A stretch of 37,394 nucleotides of DNA from Candidatus Mediterraneibacter intestinipullorum (GTDB taxonomy: Bacteria > Bacillota > Clostridia > Lachnospirales > Lachnospiraceae): the NCBI GenBank assembly GCA_019118665.1, contig DWYM01000062.1, forward strand, positions 1 through 37,394, written 5' to 3'. The position numbers were made by a program, and so were the translations under genes. Shown here piece after piece: positions 7,440 through 15,692 of this stretch. The number at the start of each line of letters is the position of its first letter. Positions within the stretch are counted from its first letter, which is position 1. The notes under the pieces are model-generated. The model was not told where the DNA came from. It saw nothing but the letters and a program-made list of their open reading frames with translations, and did not search any database.

Positions 7440-8819
7440 ATGGTGAGGAAGATTCAGCAGAATATTCAGAAAAAGATGGGAAAGAAGCGTCCCTGGAGCA
7501 TGGAGCAGAAGATACAGAAAAGCATGATGGTCATTCTGGCAGTGACCCTCGTGCTTTTCTACGCTATTTTGTCAGTGATCCTTTATAATGAGAACCTGTC
7601 CCTTCTCCGGTCAGAGGTCCGGCAGGAGGCCAGATACATACGGATAGCGATCAATATCGCCGGCGCAGAGTATTTGGAAGAAATGGATAATGTTGACGTC
7701 CAGACCCGGGTGACCCGGATCTCGGAGGACGGAAGTGTGCTCTATGACTCCAGGCGTGACGGCAGCATGCTGGAAAATCACAGCGGAAGACAGGAGATCA
7801 TGGATGCCCTGAAGAATGGAGAGGGCGAGGATATGCGCCGTTCGGCAACCGTGCAGAAGGATATGTATTACTATGCCCTTCTCCTTGATGATGGGACTGT
7901 GCTGAGGGTGTCAAGGGCAGCGGACAGCCTGGTCAGCACAGCGCTGGGAGTCATTCCTGTGATCGGCGGACTGGCAGTCCTGATGGTGCTCTTGGCCATG
8001 CTCCTCGCGAAGTGGCAGACAGCCCGCCTTATCAAACCGATCAATGAACTGGATCTGGAGCATCCTCTTGAAAATGCGGTCTATGCGGAGCTGGATCCGC
8101 TTCTGATCGCCATGGATAAACAGAATAAGGAGAAAGAGGCGGTATCCAACATGAGAAAGGAGTTCTCCGCCAATGTGTCCCATGAGCTTAAGACCCCGCT
8201 CACATCAATCTCCGGCTATGCGGAGATCATGAAGAATGGGATGGTGCGCCCTGCGGACATTCCGGTGTTCTCGGAGCGTATTTACAAAGAAGCGCGCCGG
8301 CTCATCACCCTGGTAGAGGACATCATCAAACTGTCCAAACTGGATGAGGAGTCGGTGGAGCTTGAGAAACAGGAGGTCGATCTCTATGATCTGACAAGGG
8401 AGATCATAAGCCGGCTCGCGCCCCAGGCATCCCAGAAGAATATCCGGATGGAGATGACCGGAGAACCAGTGAAATATTCCGGCATCCGCCAGATCCTGGA
8501 TGAGATGATCTACAATGTATGTGAGAATGCGATCAAATATAACAACGATGGCGGCCGGGTGACCGTCTGGGCGGGCAATACGCTGGACGGTCCAAGGGTC
8601 AGCGTCACTGACACCGGCATCGGTATCCCAAAGGAGCATCACGAGCGTATCTTCGAGCGGTTCTACAGGGTGGACAAGAGCCATTCCAAAGAAAGAGGAG
8701 GTACGGGCCTGGGACTGTCTATCGTGAAGCATGGGGCTCTCCTGCACGGCGCGAAGGTCAGTGTGGACAGTATGCCGGGCAGAGGAACAAAGATTGAGAT
8801 ACAGTTTCCAAAACAGTAA
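7440..8819 (+). CDS. phoR: Sensor histidine kinase PhoR
   Basis: Membrane sensor kinase that pairs with the PhoB-type regulator just upstream. In its 459 residues, TM1 lies at about 30-50, an extracytoplasmic region at 51-168 and TM2 at 170-190. A short linker with coiled-coil character leads to the dimerisation/phospho-acceptor domain with His248 in ANVSHELKTPL. The ATPase domain shows the N box NVCENAIKYN, G1 DTGIGIP, the F box FERFYRVD and G2 GGTGLGLSI. The outer domain is about 120 residues, small for a PAS-like sensor. No clear intrinsic terminator is seen after the gene. Confidence 0.93.
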   Translation: MVRKIQQNIQKKMGKKRPWSMEQKIQKSMMVILAVTLVLFYAILSVILYNENLSLLRSEVRQEARYIRIAINIAGAEYLEEMDNVDVQTRVTRISEDGSVLYDSRRDGSMLENHSGRQEIMDALKNGEGEDMRRSATVQKDMYYYALLLDDGTVLRVSRAADSLVSTALGVIPVIGGLAVLMVLLAMLLAKWQTARLIKPINELDLEHPLENAVYAELDPLLIAMDKQNKEKEAVSNMRKEFSANVSHELKTPLTSISGYAEIMKNGMVRPADIPVFSERIYKEARRLITLVEDIIKLSKLDEESVELEKQEVDLYDLTREIISRLAPQASQKNIRMEMTGEPVKYSGIRQILDEMIYNVCENAIKYNNDGGRVTVWAGNTLDGPRVSVTDTGIGIPKEHHERIFERFYRVDKSHSKERGGTGLGLSIVKHGALLHGAKVSVDSMPGRGTKIEIQFPKQ

Positions 8820-9032
8820 AAGTGATCACCGGATCTGCGGGGGCGGCGGTACTGATCGGCATTTATCTCCTGCGCGTTCGGATATCGATATAAGGTATGG
8901 AAAACATCTGGAAACAATCTACTAAAACAGGTGGATTGCACTCCGGAAAATACAATATATGGTATAAACAGTCTCTTTATTGTTCAAAATTAAATACAAG
9001 GGTGTTTTTGAGAACGATTATCGATATAAACC

Positions 9033-9061
9033 TTGTCATTTTATAAACCTGATGTTATACT
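9033..9061 (+). promoter_or_regulatory. pflB promoter
   Basis: TTGTCA (9033-9038) and TATACT (9056-9061) with a 17-nt spacer, giving a start near 9068 and an 80-nt leader. The gap 8820-9147 (328 nt) holds this promoter, a possible Fur-like palindrome just upstream (9009-9023) and nothing else that could be supported. Confidence 0.7.
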
Positions 9062-9147
9062 AGCGCATGAAAGCTGACACGGACAAGAAGGTTATCCTTT
9101 GTCGGCTCATGATTCAAATGATCAAGGATTTCAGAGGAGGTTTTCAA

Positions 9148-11406
9148 ATGACAAAGACAAATTTTGACCAGTGGTCTGGTTTTAAAGGTCATCTCTGGAA
9201 AGAGGAAGTCAATGTGCGTGATTTCATCCAGCACAACTACACTCAGTATGATGGGGATGAATCTTTCCTGGCAGACCCTACAGAAGCAACAGACAAACTT
9301 TGGGGTGAGCTTTCCAGACTTCAGAAAGAAGAGCGTGCAAAAGGCGGCGTTCTGGATATGGAGACAGAGATCGTTTCCGGCCTGACGGCATATGGACCGG
9401 GATATATCAACGAGGAGATGAAAGATCTGGAGCAGGTCGTTGGACTCCAGACAGACAAACCGCTGAAGAGAGCGTTCATGCCGTACGGCGGGATCAACAT
9501 GGCGGAGCAGGCTTGTACGACATACGGATATACACCGAGTGAAAAACTGCATGAAATCTTTACAAAATATCATAAGACACACAACCAGGCAGTATTTGAC
9601 GTATATACGCCTGAGATGAAGAAAGCGCGTCACAACAAGATTATCACAGGACTTCCGGACACATACGGAAGAGGCCGTATCGTAGGCGATTACCGCCGTG
9701 TGGCTCTCTATGGTATTGACTACCTGATCGAGGAGAAGCAGGCAGATTTTGTTGAGTATGAAAGACACGGAATGAAGGGGACAGATTTCCGTCTCCGTGA
9801 GGAGATCGCTGATCAGATCCGCGCCCTGAGAGAGATGAAAGAAATGGCGGCGGTTTACGGATATGATATTTCCAAACCGGCGACAAACGCGAAAGAGGCT
9901 GTTCAGTGGCTGTACTTTGGATATCTCGCAGCGATCAAGACACAGAACGGCGCTGCTATGAGTGTGGGACGTATTTCTACATTCCTTGATATCTATATCC
10001 AGAGAGATCTGGAGAATGGCGTCCTGACGGAAGAGCAGGCGCAGGAGTTGATCGACCACATTGTCATGAAGTTCAGAATGGTGAAGTTCGCGAGAGTTCC
10101 CTCTTACAATGAACTGTTCTCAGGGGACCCGGTATGGGCAACGCTGGAGATGGCGGGAATCGGAATGGACGGACGCCACATGGTTACAAAGAACGATTAC
10201 CGTTTCCTCCACACACTGGAGAACATGGGACCGTCACCGGAGCCGAACCTGACAGTCCTGTACTCCTCAAACCTGCCGGAGAACTTCAAGAAATATGCAG
10301 CTTATATTTCTGTTAAGACAAGCTCTATCCAGTATGAGAACGACGACGTGATGCGTCCGGTATGGGGTGATGACTATTCGATCTGCTGCTGCGTATCCGC
10401 GACAGAGACAGGTAAGGAGATCCAGTTCTTCGGAGCCCGCGCGAACCTTGCAAAATGCCTTCTGTACGCGATCAACGGCGGTGTTGACGAGAAGACAAAA
10501 CAGCAGGTATCGCCGCTGTACAGACCGATCACATCCGAGTACCTTGATTTTGACGAGGTCATGGAAAAATATGATCAGATGATGGAGTGGCTGTCCAAGT
10601 TGTATGTGGATACCCTGAACATGATCCACTACATGCATGATAAATACTACTATGAGGCCGCTGAGATGGCTCTCATCGATACCAATGTAAGACGCACATT
10701 CGCCACAGGTATCGCAGGATTCTCACATGTTGTCGACTCTTTAAGCGCGATCAAATACGCAAAAGTGAAAGTGATCCGCGATGAGGACGGGCTTGCAGTT
10801 GATTATGAGGTGGAAGGCGATTTCCCGAAATACGGAAATGATGATGACCGCGCCGATGAGATCGCGGTATGGCTGCTCCGCACTTTTATGAGCAAGCTGA
10901 AGAAGTGCCACACATACAGAAATTCCGAGCCTACAACATCCATCCTTACCATCACATCCAATGTGGTTTACGGTAAGGCTACAGGATCTCTTCCGGATGG
11001 AAGAAAAGCAGGCGAGCCGCTGGCACCGGGAGCGAACCCATCCTACGGCGCAGAAAAGAACGGTTTTCTTGCTTCCCTTAACTCAGTTGCGAAACTGCCG
11101 TATGAGCAGGCGCTTGATGGAATCTCCAATACACAGACGATCAGCCCGGGAGCGCTTGGACATGATGACAATGAGCGTAAGAACAATCTTTTCCATGTGA
11201 TGGACGGATACTTCGATCAGGGAGCACATCACCTGAACGTGAACGTATTCGGTACAGAGAAACTGATCGATGCGATGGAGCATCCGGAAAAAGAAGAGTA
11301 TGCAAACTTCACGATCCGTGTATCCGGATACGCGGTGAAGTTCATCGACCTGACAAGAGAGCAGCAGCTTGACGTGATCGCAAGAACCTGCCACGACAGA
11401 ATGTAA
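9148..11406 (+). CDS. pflB: Formate C-acetyltransferase (pyruvate formate-lyase)
   Basis: Glycyl-radical enzyme that cleaves pyruvate with CoA to acetyl-CoA and formate in anaerobic fermentation. The ATG at 9148 follows AGGAGG (9135-9140); an in-frame ATG at 9067 sits at the predicted transcription start and is rejected. The 752 residues are close to the E. coli length. The active-site cysteines lie in SICCCVSAT (Cys413-415, one more Cys than the usual pair). The radical glycine is Gly727 in RVSGYAVKF near the C-terminus. It is oxygen-sensitive by nature and needs the activase encoded next at 11646. A hairpin repeat followed by TTTTT at 11426-11463 probably ends its message. Confidence 0.97.
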   Translation: MTKTNFDQWSGFKGHLWKEEVNVRDFIQHNYTQYDGDESFLADPTEATDKLWGELSRLQKEERAKGGVLDMETEIVSGLTAYGPGYINEEMKDLEQVVGLQTDKPLKRAFMPYGGINMAEQACTTYGYTPSEKLHEIFTKYHKTHNQAVFDVYTPEMKKARHNKIITGLPDTYGRGRIVGDYRRVALYGIDYLIEEKQADFVEYERHGMKGTDFRLREEIADQIRALREMKEMAAVYGYDISKPATNAKEAVQWLYFGYLAAIKTQNGAAMSVGRISTFLDIYIQRDLENGVLTEEQAQELIDHIVMKFRMVKFARVPSYNELFSGDPVWATLEMAGIGMDGRHMVTKNDYRFLHTLENMGPSPEPNLTVLYSSNLPENFKKYAAYISVKTSSIQYENDDVMRPVWGDDYSICCCVSATETGKEIQFFGARANLAKCLLYAINGGVDEKTKQQVSPLYRPITSEYLDFDEVMEKYDQMMEWLSKLYVDTLNMIHYMHDKYYYEAAEMALIDTNVRRTFATGIAGFSHVVDSLSAIKYAKVKVIRDEDGLAVDYEVEGDFPKYGNDDDRADEIAVWLLRTFMSKLKKCHTYRNSEPTTSILTITSNVVYGKATGSLPDGRKAGEPLAPGANPSYGAEKNGFLASLNSVAKLPYEQALDGISNTQTISPGALGHDDNERKNNLFHVMDGYFDQGAHHLNVNVFGTEKLIDAMEHPEKEEYANFTIRVSGYAVKFIDLTREQQLDVIARTCHDRM

Positions 11407-11425
11407 TATTTGTATTTTGTATTTG

Positions 11426-11458
11426 GGGACGTAGTAAAATTGAGTTTGACTACGTCCC
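11426..11458. repeat. 33-nt palindromic repeat, copy 2 (likely pflB terminator)
   Basis: GGGACGTAGT (11426-11435) and ACTACGTCCC (11449-11458) are identical to the arms of the copies at 5235 and 11598. Here the stem is followed by TTTTT (11459-11463), so it looks able to work as the intrinsic terminator of pflB. The loop side differs from the other copies. Confidence 0.8.
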
Positions 11459-11467
11459 TTTTTAGTG

Positions 11468-11588
11468 ATAGGCCTGTCCCTTTTTTGAAAACTGCATGAA
11501 GTTGTAAGCGAATAGATGTATTTTTAATAATGGAATCGTACATTATTACTAAAAAGGGTATGGTGGAATAGAAAAGGGACAGGGCTAT
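11468..11588. repeat. 121-bp MITE-like element with 17-bp inverted ends
   Basis: The left end (11468-11484, ATAGGCCTGTCCCTTTT) and right end (11572-11588) are inverted copies with one mismatch in 17. The centre has its own AATAATG/CATTATT hairpin. It is bracketed by copies 2 and 3 of the 33-nt palindrome, so the whole 11426-11630 stretch is nearly symmetric. No ORF is present. It may be a non-autonomous mobile element or two nested REP-like units. Confidence 0.65.
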
Positions 11589-11597
11589 TTTCGGTTT

Positions 11598-11630
11598 GGG
11601 ACGTAGTAAAATCGAATTTTACTACGTCCC
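11598..11630. repeat. 33-nt palindromic repeat, copy 3
   Basis: This is the perfect copy: 15-bp arms (GGGACGTAGTAAAAT at 11598-11612 with its exact complement at 11616-11630) around a CGA loop. It ends 4 nt before the pflA ribosome site (AAGGAG), so folding could affect pflA translation. Confidence 0.85.
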
Positions 11631-11645
11631 CGAAAGGAGAAAAAA

Positions 11646-12380
11646 ATGAACGGTTTTATTCATTCTATGGAGAGTTTCGGCTCGGTTGACGGACCGGGCG
11701 TGCGTTTTGTTATTTTTCTTGCCGGATGTCCAATGCGGTGCCAGTTCTGCCACAACCCCGATACCTGGAATATACAGGTAGGGGATCAGAAGAGTGCGGA
11801 TGATATCCTGGAGCAGGCGCTGCGGTACAGGCCATACTGGAAGGACGGCGGCGGGATCACAGTGAGCGGTGGAGAGCCCCTTCTCCAGATGGACTTCATG
11901 ATCGAACTGTTTCAGAAAGCGAAGGAAAAGGGAGTCAACACGACTATTGATACAAGCGGCGTGTCTTTTACAAGAGAAGAGCCCTTTTTCGGAAAGTTTA
12001 ATGAGCTGATGAAGTATACAGATTTGCTGTTGGTGGATATCAAGCATATTGATGATGGGCAGCATAAGATTCTGACAGGGCACACAAATGAGAATATCCT
12101 GGACATGGCGCGGTATCTGTCTGAGATTGGCAAGCCAGTCTGGATCAGGCATGTGCTGGTACCGGAGAGAAATGACCAGGATGAATATCTTAAGAAACTT
12201 TATGACTTTATAAAAACGTTAAATAATGTCGAAAAGGTGGAGGTGCTTCCTTACCATACTTTTGGCGAATATAAGTGGAAAGAGCTGGGATATGAATACC
12301 CGCTGACAGGGATCGAACCGCCGACAAAAGAACGGATCCGGAATGCAAATGAAATCCTGCACACAGGGCAGGCATCATAA
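11646..12380 (+). CDS. pflA: Pyruvate formate-lyase activating enzyme (radical SAM)
   Basis: Radical SAM protein that installs the glycyl radical on PflB using S-adenosylmethionine and a [4Fe-4S] cluster. The cluster ligands are Cys28, Cys32 and Cys35 (GCPMRCQFCHNP), with the SAM-binding SGGEPLLQ motif near residue 78. At 244 residues it matches the family. The start follows AAGGAGAAAAAA. It is separated from pflB by a 240-nt palindrome-rich gap, so it may be transcribed or processed separately. A GC-rich hairpin follows at 12392. Confidence 0.96.
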   Translation: MNGFIHSMESFGSVDGPGVRFVIFLAGCPMRCQFCHNPDTWNIQVGDQKSADDILEQALRYRPYWKDGGGITVSGGEPLLQMDFMIELFQKAKEKGVNTTIDTSGVSFTREEPFFGKFNELMKYTDLLLVDIKHIDDGQHKILTGHTNENILDMARYLSEIGKPVWIRHVLVPERNDQDEYLKKLYDFIKTLNNVEKVEVLPYHTFGEYKWKELGYEYPLTGIEPPTKERIRNANEILHTGQAS

Positions 12381-12391
12381 GAAAAGGCAGT

Positions 12392-12423
12392 GGAGCGGGA
12401 ATCGGAAAGAGATTTCCCGCTCC
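12392..12423. terminator. Hairpin after pflA (weak terminator)
   Basis: GGAGCGGGAA (12392-12401) pairs perfectly with TTCCCGCTCC (12414-12423). There is no T run after it on either strand, so it may protect the 3' end of the message rather than terminate well. It lies between the convergent pflA and hxlR genes. Confidence 0.5.
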
Positions 12424-12499
12424 GTTGTGTGTCCGGCCGGTTCGCCATGGCAGTCCTATGGTACAGCCGGATATCAGCCTCATCTGTAAGGGAAGAAGA

Positions 12500-12826
12500 T
12501 CACTTCAACTGTTTTTTATAATCGTTTCCCCATTGCTCCATTGCGTTAAGGATCGGGCGCATGGATTCTCCCAGGGGCGACAGGGCATATTCTACTCTTG
12601 GGGGCACTTCCGGATAGACGGTCCGCGTAATGATCCCATCCTCCTCCATGGAACGGAGGCTGTCTGTCAGGACTTTCTGGCTGATTCCCTCCAGATCTTT
12701 TTTCAGTTCGTTAAACCGCCAGGGGCGTGAGCGAAGATTTCTTATGATCAGCAGCTTCCATTTGCTTCCGATCAGCTGTACAGTGGTCGCCACCGGACAC
12801 GCAGGTAATTCTTCTTTTGTAAGCAT
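12500..12826 (-). CDS. HxlR-family transcriptional regulator
   Basis: Small winged-helix DNA-binding protein (108 residues) of the HxlR group, whose characterised members sense quinones, aldehydes or redox stress. It has the conserved N-terminal cysteine (Cys10 in PACPVATTV), which is the sensing residue in proteins such as YodB. The HTH core includes LIGSKWKLLIIRNL, RPWRFNELKKDL and ISQKVLTDSLRSMEEDGI, and the wing carries RVEYALSPLGES. The start follows a GAGGTG ribosome site on the minus strand. The gene is divergent from the sirtuin at 13123, with an operator-like palindrome between them. The actual signal is unknown. Confidence 0.92.
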   Translation of the reverse strand: MLTKEELPACPVATTVQLIGSKWKLLIIRNLRSRPWRFNELKKDLEGISQKVLTDSLRSMEEDGIITRTVYPEVPPRVEYALSPLGESMRPILNAMEQWGNDYKKQLK

Positions 12827-12894
12827 AGTTTATCACCTCATATTGACAGTCAAGTTCTTCCGGATAATAGGATTGAATCGAATGTTACATCCTG

Positions 12895-12923
12895 ATTATA
12901 GTGTAATATGCCGGGTAAATCAA
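12895..12923 (-). promoter_or_regulatory. hxlR promoter (minus strand)
   Basis: On the minus strand, TTGATT (complement of 12918-12923) and TATAAT (complement of 12895-12900) are 17 nt apart, about 70 nt before the hxlR start. Confidence 0.6.
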
Positions 12924-12965
12924 TATACCGCAGTCTTGTATGCGGCTTTTACTTTACAGCATGAC

Positions 12966-12983
12966 AGTTACTTTTTTGTAACT
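12966..12983. promoter_or_regulatory. HxlR-type operator palindrome
   Basis: A perfect inverted repeat, AGTTAC-TTTTTT-GTAACT, lies in the divergent hxlR/sirtuin gap. It resembles the TTAC...GTAA sites reported for HxlR regulators. It ends 22 nt upstream of the sirtuin -35 and lies about 43 nt upstream of the hxlR -35, so it could serve both genes. Binding is inferred from form and place. Confidence 0.6.
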
Positions 12984-13004
12984 ACGATACAAAATTGTGC
13001 GTAC

Positions 13005-13033
13005 TTTACGGACAAATGGAGCCGGAATATAAT
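13005..13033 (+). promoter_or_regulatory. Promoter of the sirtuin gene
   Basis: TTTACG (13005-13010), a 17-nt spacer and a consensus TATAAT (13028-13033). The weak -35 would suit activation or de-repression by the regulator bound just upstream. Confidence 0.6.
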
Positions 13034-13122
13034 GAAGCTGTAAATGCTGTAGGTGAAACGCTGTATGGTTGATACAGACGGAAAAATGAGTGTGTTTCAT
13101 TCTGGTCATGAGGTGATATTCC

Positions 13123-14052
13123 ATGTTTTTAAAAAGAGTGAGCACAGAGACCGCCGGGGCTTCCCGGGAACAGGTCAAAAGGCTGAAAAGAGAATTGGAA
13201 AGCGCGGATGCGGTGGTCCTTGGCGCGGGCGCAGGTTTGTCTGCGGCAGCGGGGATGCAGTATGACGGAGCGCGGTTTAAACGGTATTTTGGAGATTTTC
13301 ATGAGAAATACGGATTTCGGGACATGTATTCCGGGGGATTTTATCCTTATGAAACCCTGGAAGAACACTGGGCATATTGGAGCAGATACATTTTTATCAA
13401 CCGTTATATGGATGCTCCTGAGCCGGTGTATCATGGACTGTATGCTCTGGTGAAGGATAAGGATTATTTTGTCATTACTACAAATGTGGACCACTGCTTT
13501 CAGAAGGCGGGCTTTGACAGGCAGCGCCTGTTCTACACACAGGGCGATTATGGACTGTTCCAGTGCTCTGCCCCCTGTCATAGCAGTACATATGACAATG
13601 AAGAGACTGTCCGGCAGATGGTCCTGGCTCAGGGCTATGAGATCGATGGAGGGGGCGGGCTCTTCCTCCCGGACGGTGTAAATGCGAAAATGGCGATCCC
13701 CTCAGAGCTTGTTCCCCTCTGCCCGAAGTGCGGGAAACCGATGAGCATGAATCTGAGGGCGGATGATACCTTTGTGCAGGACCGAGGATGGTATGCAGCA
13801 GCAGAACGCTATCAGGAATTTCTCCGGCGTCATAGCGGCCTGCATATCCTGTATCTGGAGCTTGGCGTGGGTGGGAATACGCCGGGAATCATCAAGTACC
13901 CCTTCTGGCAGATGACAGCGCATAACCCGAAGGCCGTGTATGCGTGCGTCAATTATGGGGAGGCGGTCTGCCCGCAGGAGATTGACAGTCAGTCGATCTG
14001 CATTGACAAGGATATACGTTCTTGCTTATCTCTGATAAATTCCGGGGCATAA
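13123..14052 (+). CDS. SIR2-family protein, class M-like (possible protein ADP-ribosyltransferase)
   Basis: NAD-dependent sirtuin-fold protein of 309 residues. The Rossmann NAD site is GAGAGLSAAAG (34-44). The NxD motif is TTNVDHCFQ (Asn121, Asp123). A zinc ribbon is suggested by Cys148/Cys152 (FQCSAPC) and Cys200/Cys203 (CPKCG). The residue at the place of the deacetylase catalytic histidine is Gln140, in TQGDYGLFQC. As recalled from the literature, this Asn/Asp/Gln trio with the same spacing is the hallmark of the macrodomain-linked SirTM enzymes, which ADP-ribosylate a lipoyl carrier protein. Here no macrodomain, GcvH-like or lipoate ligase gene is adjacent, so the substrate is unknown. 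The start follows AGGTGA. HxlR control is likely. Confidence 0.85.
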   Translation: MFLKRVSTETAGASREQVKRLKRELESADAVVLGAGAGLSAAAGMQYDGARFKRYFGDFHEKYGFRDMYSGGFYPYETLEEHWAYWSRYIFINRYMDAPEPVYHGLYALVKDKDYFVITTNVDHCFQKAGFDRQRLFYTQGDYGLFQCSAPCHSSTYDNEETVRQMVLAQGYEIDGGGGLFLPDGVNAKMAIPSELVPLCPKCGKPMSMNLRADDTFVQDRGWYAAAERYQEFLRRHSGLHILYLELGVGGNTPGIIKYPFWQMTAHNPKAVYACVNYGEAVCPQEIDSQSICIDKDIRSCLSLINSGA

Positions 14053-14225
14053 CATTTTCCGAGTCTATCAGGATTATTTAACGAGGAAATCCTTTCATCG
14101 CTGATGGAGAAAAATACAGCTATGATAGCACAGAAACGAGGGGAAATCAAATCTTTTTTTCTTATCGGCTTCGGTGTACACTGGATAGAGGAGTCTGATG
14201 TACAGAGAAAAGAGGGATATTGATA

Positions 14226-15425
14226 ATGAATAGGAAAGAAATACTCGAGATCAGAAAGCAGTTCACACCGGCAAACTGCGCGATCACCCGGATCTGCGGC
14301 TGCTATGTGGATCACGAAAAAACAAAAAAGATGGAGTCAAAGGATGCCTTTCTTTCCCTGCCGGAAGAAGAAGCATTCAAATATTTTGATATATTTAAAA
14401 AGACATTGTCCGGAACAGTAGGAAAAAATATGCTGAACCTGGAATTTCCCCTTGACGCGGAGATGCCCGGGGGGACTCAGGAATTTCTCCTTAAGCTCAG
14501 GGACAGCAAACTGGAAGACGATATGCTCCTGGAAGAATTTTACGACAAAGTGATCGCTACATATGACTATGCGGAGAATTATTATATTATCCTCATCCAT
14601 GCGATGTACGATATCCCGGGGAAATCTTCGGACGGTCTGGAGATGTTTGACGCTTCGGACGAGGTGTATGAGTACCTGCTCATGAGCATTTGTCCGGTAT
14701 CCCTTTCCAAGGCAGGGCTGAGTTACAACGCGGAGGATAACCGTATCCAGGACCGCATCCGTGACTGGATCGTGGACATGCCTGCAAACGGTTTCCTTTT
14801 CCCGGCATTTAATGACAGGGGCACGGATCTGCACAGTATCCTGTATTATACGAAGAAATCCGAGGACCTGCAGCCGGAGCTGATCAGCCAGCTCCTGGGA
14901 GCGGGGATGCCCATGTCCGCTGATACGCAGAAGGAGACATTCCAGATGATCATTGAGGATACTCTGGGAGAGGACGGAGACTATGAGACGGTCCGCAATA
15001 TCCACGAGACCCTCAATGACCTGATCGAGGAGCATAAGGAAGAGCCGGAACCGCTTGCGCTTGATAAGACGGAGATGAAGAAAATCTTTGAGCAGAGCGG
15101 TGTGGAGCCTGAGAAAATGGAGAGCTTTGACCGGAATTTTGAGGAAAATGCCGGAGAGAAAGCTTCCCTGCTGGCGGCGAATATCGCGGAGACGAGAAAA
15201 TTCAATATCGAGACACCGGATGTGATCATCAAGGTGAATCCGGACAGGGCGGATCTGGTGGAGACCAGGGTCATTGACGGAAGGCAGTGTCTGGTCATCC
15301 CGGTGGATGATCATATTGAAGTAAATGGGATCAATGTGAGGACGATCAGAATGAAAGAAAACATTGCTCTGTCCGGTGCGGACAGGGAACAGGATGGCGG
15401 AGAAGGAATTCCGTTTGAGGAATAA
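14226..15425 (+). CDS. DUF4317 family protein, function unknown
   Basis: Soluble, acidic protein of about 399 residues from the ATG at 14226; an in-frame TTG at 14220 would add two residues. The spacing from AGAGGGA favours the ATG. The opening (NRKEILEIRKQFTPANCAITRICGCYVD) matches my memory of the DUF4317 family found across Clostridia. No membrane segment, signal peptide or catalytic motif is evident. The C-terminal quarter contains TPDVIIKVNPDRADLVETRV. It is a single-gene unit with a strong terminator after it. No promoter was convincing in the 170-nt gap upstream. I do not assign a function. Confidence 0.8.
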   Translation: MNRKEILEIRKQFTPANCAITRICGCYVDHEKTKKMESKDAFLSLPEEEAFKYFDIFKKTLSGTVGKNMLNLEFPLDAEMPGGTQEFLLKLRDSKLEDDMLLEEFYDKVIATYDYAENYYIILIHAMYDIPGKSSDGLEMFDASDEVYEYLLMSICPVSLSKAGLSYNAEDNRIQDRIRDWIVDMPANGFLFPAFNDRGTDLHSILYYTKKSEDLQPELISQLLGAGMPMSADTQKETFQMIIEDTLGEDGDYETVRNIHETLNDLIEEHKEEPEPLALDKTEMKKIFEQSGVEPEKMESFDRNFEENAGEKASLLAANIAETRKFNIETPDVIIKVNPDRADLVETRVIDGRQCLVIPVDDHIEVNGINVRTIRMKENIALSGADREQDGGEGIPFEE

Positions 15426-15437
15426 TATGGCATTTTG

Positions 15438-15472
15438 TCCGGGAGGAAGACCTCCCGGATTTTTCTTGTTTT
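15438..15472 (+). terminator. Strong intrinsic terminator after the DUF4317 gene
   Basis: CCGGGAGG (15439-15446), loop AAGA, CCTCCCGG (15451-15458), closed by T438/A459, then ATTTTTCTTGTTTT. Confidence 0.9.
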
Positions 15473-15543
15473 ATAAATAATTAAAGAACTAATTAAAATT
15501 GTGCGAAAAGTATGAATAAAACATGAATAATTCCATTTCAACC

Positions 15544-15593
15544 TTGACTTTATTGTGTAGTAATACTAATATAATATTTAGTTGCTTAACTAA
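15544..15593 (+). promoter_or_regulatory. Promoter and MarR operator of the exporter operon
   Basis: TTGACT (15544-15549) is followed by -10 candidates TAATAT (15567, 17-nt spacer) or TATAAT (15570, 20-nt spacer). Overlapping the expected start is a perfect inverted repeat TTAGTT-GCTT-AACTAA (15578-15593), the usual shape of MarR sites. Self-repression by the gene product at 15693 and induction by a ligand or drug are inferred. Confidence 0.6.
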
Positions 15594-15692
15594 TTGATAT
15601 TGGTTTCCGAGAAGGAGGGCTTCATTTGCAGAGGGCAATGCAGTGTGACTGAAGAAACGGAAGCAGACAGAAGACAGCAGGGAGGGAAGACA

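Noticed and set aside
8822-8893. GTG-started ORF of 23 codons after phoR with a hydrophobic stretch, like a small membrane peptide
   Set aside because: No ribosome binding site, a weak start codon and no known family; probably read-through of intergenic DNA.
9067-9147. Upstream in-frame ATG extending pflB by 27 residues
   Set aside because: It sits at the predicted transcription start without a ribosome site, while ATG 9148 has AGGAGG and gives the normal N-terminus.
12381-12499. Extra gene between pflA and hxlR (ORFs on both strands)
   Set aside because: The ORFs overlap known genes or a hairpin and have no ribosome site or family likeness.
13053-13265. ORF overlapping the sirtuin start in another frame
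   Set aside because: A shadow of the sirtuin coding sequence without its own ribosome site.
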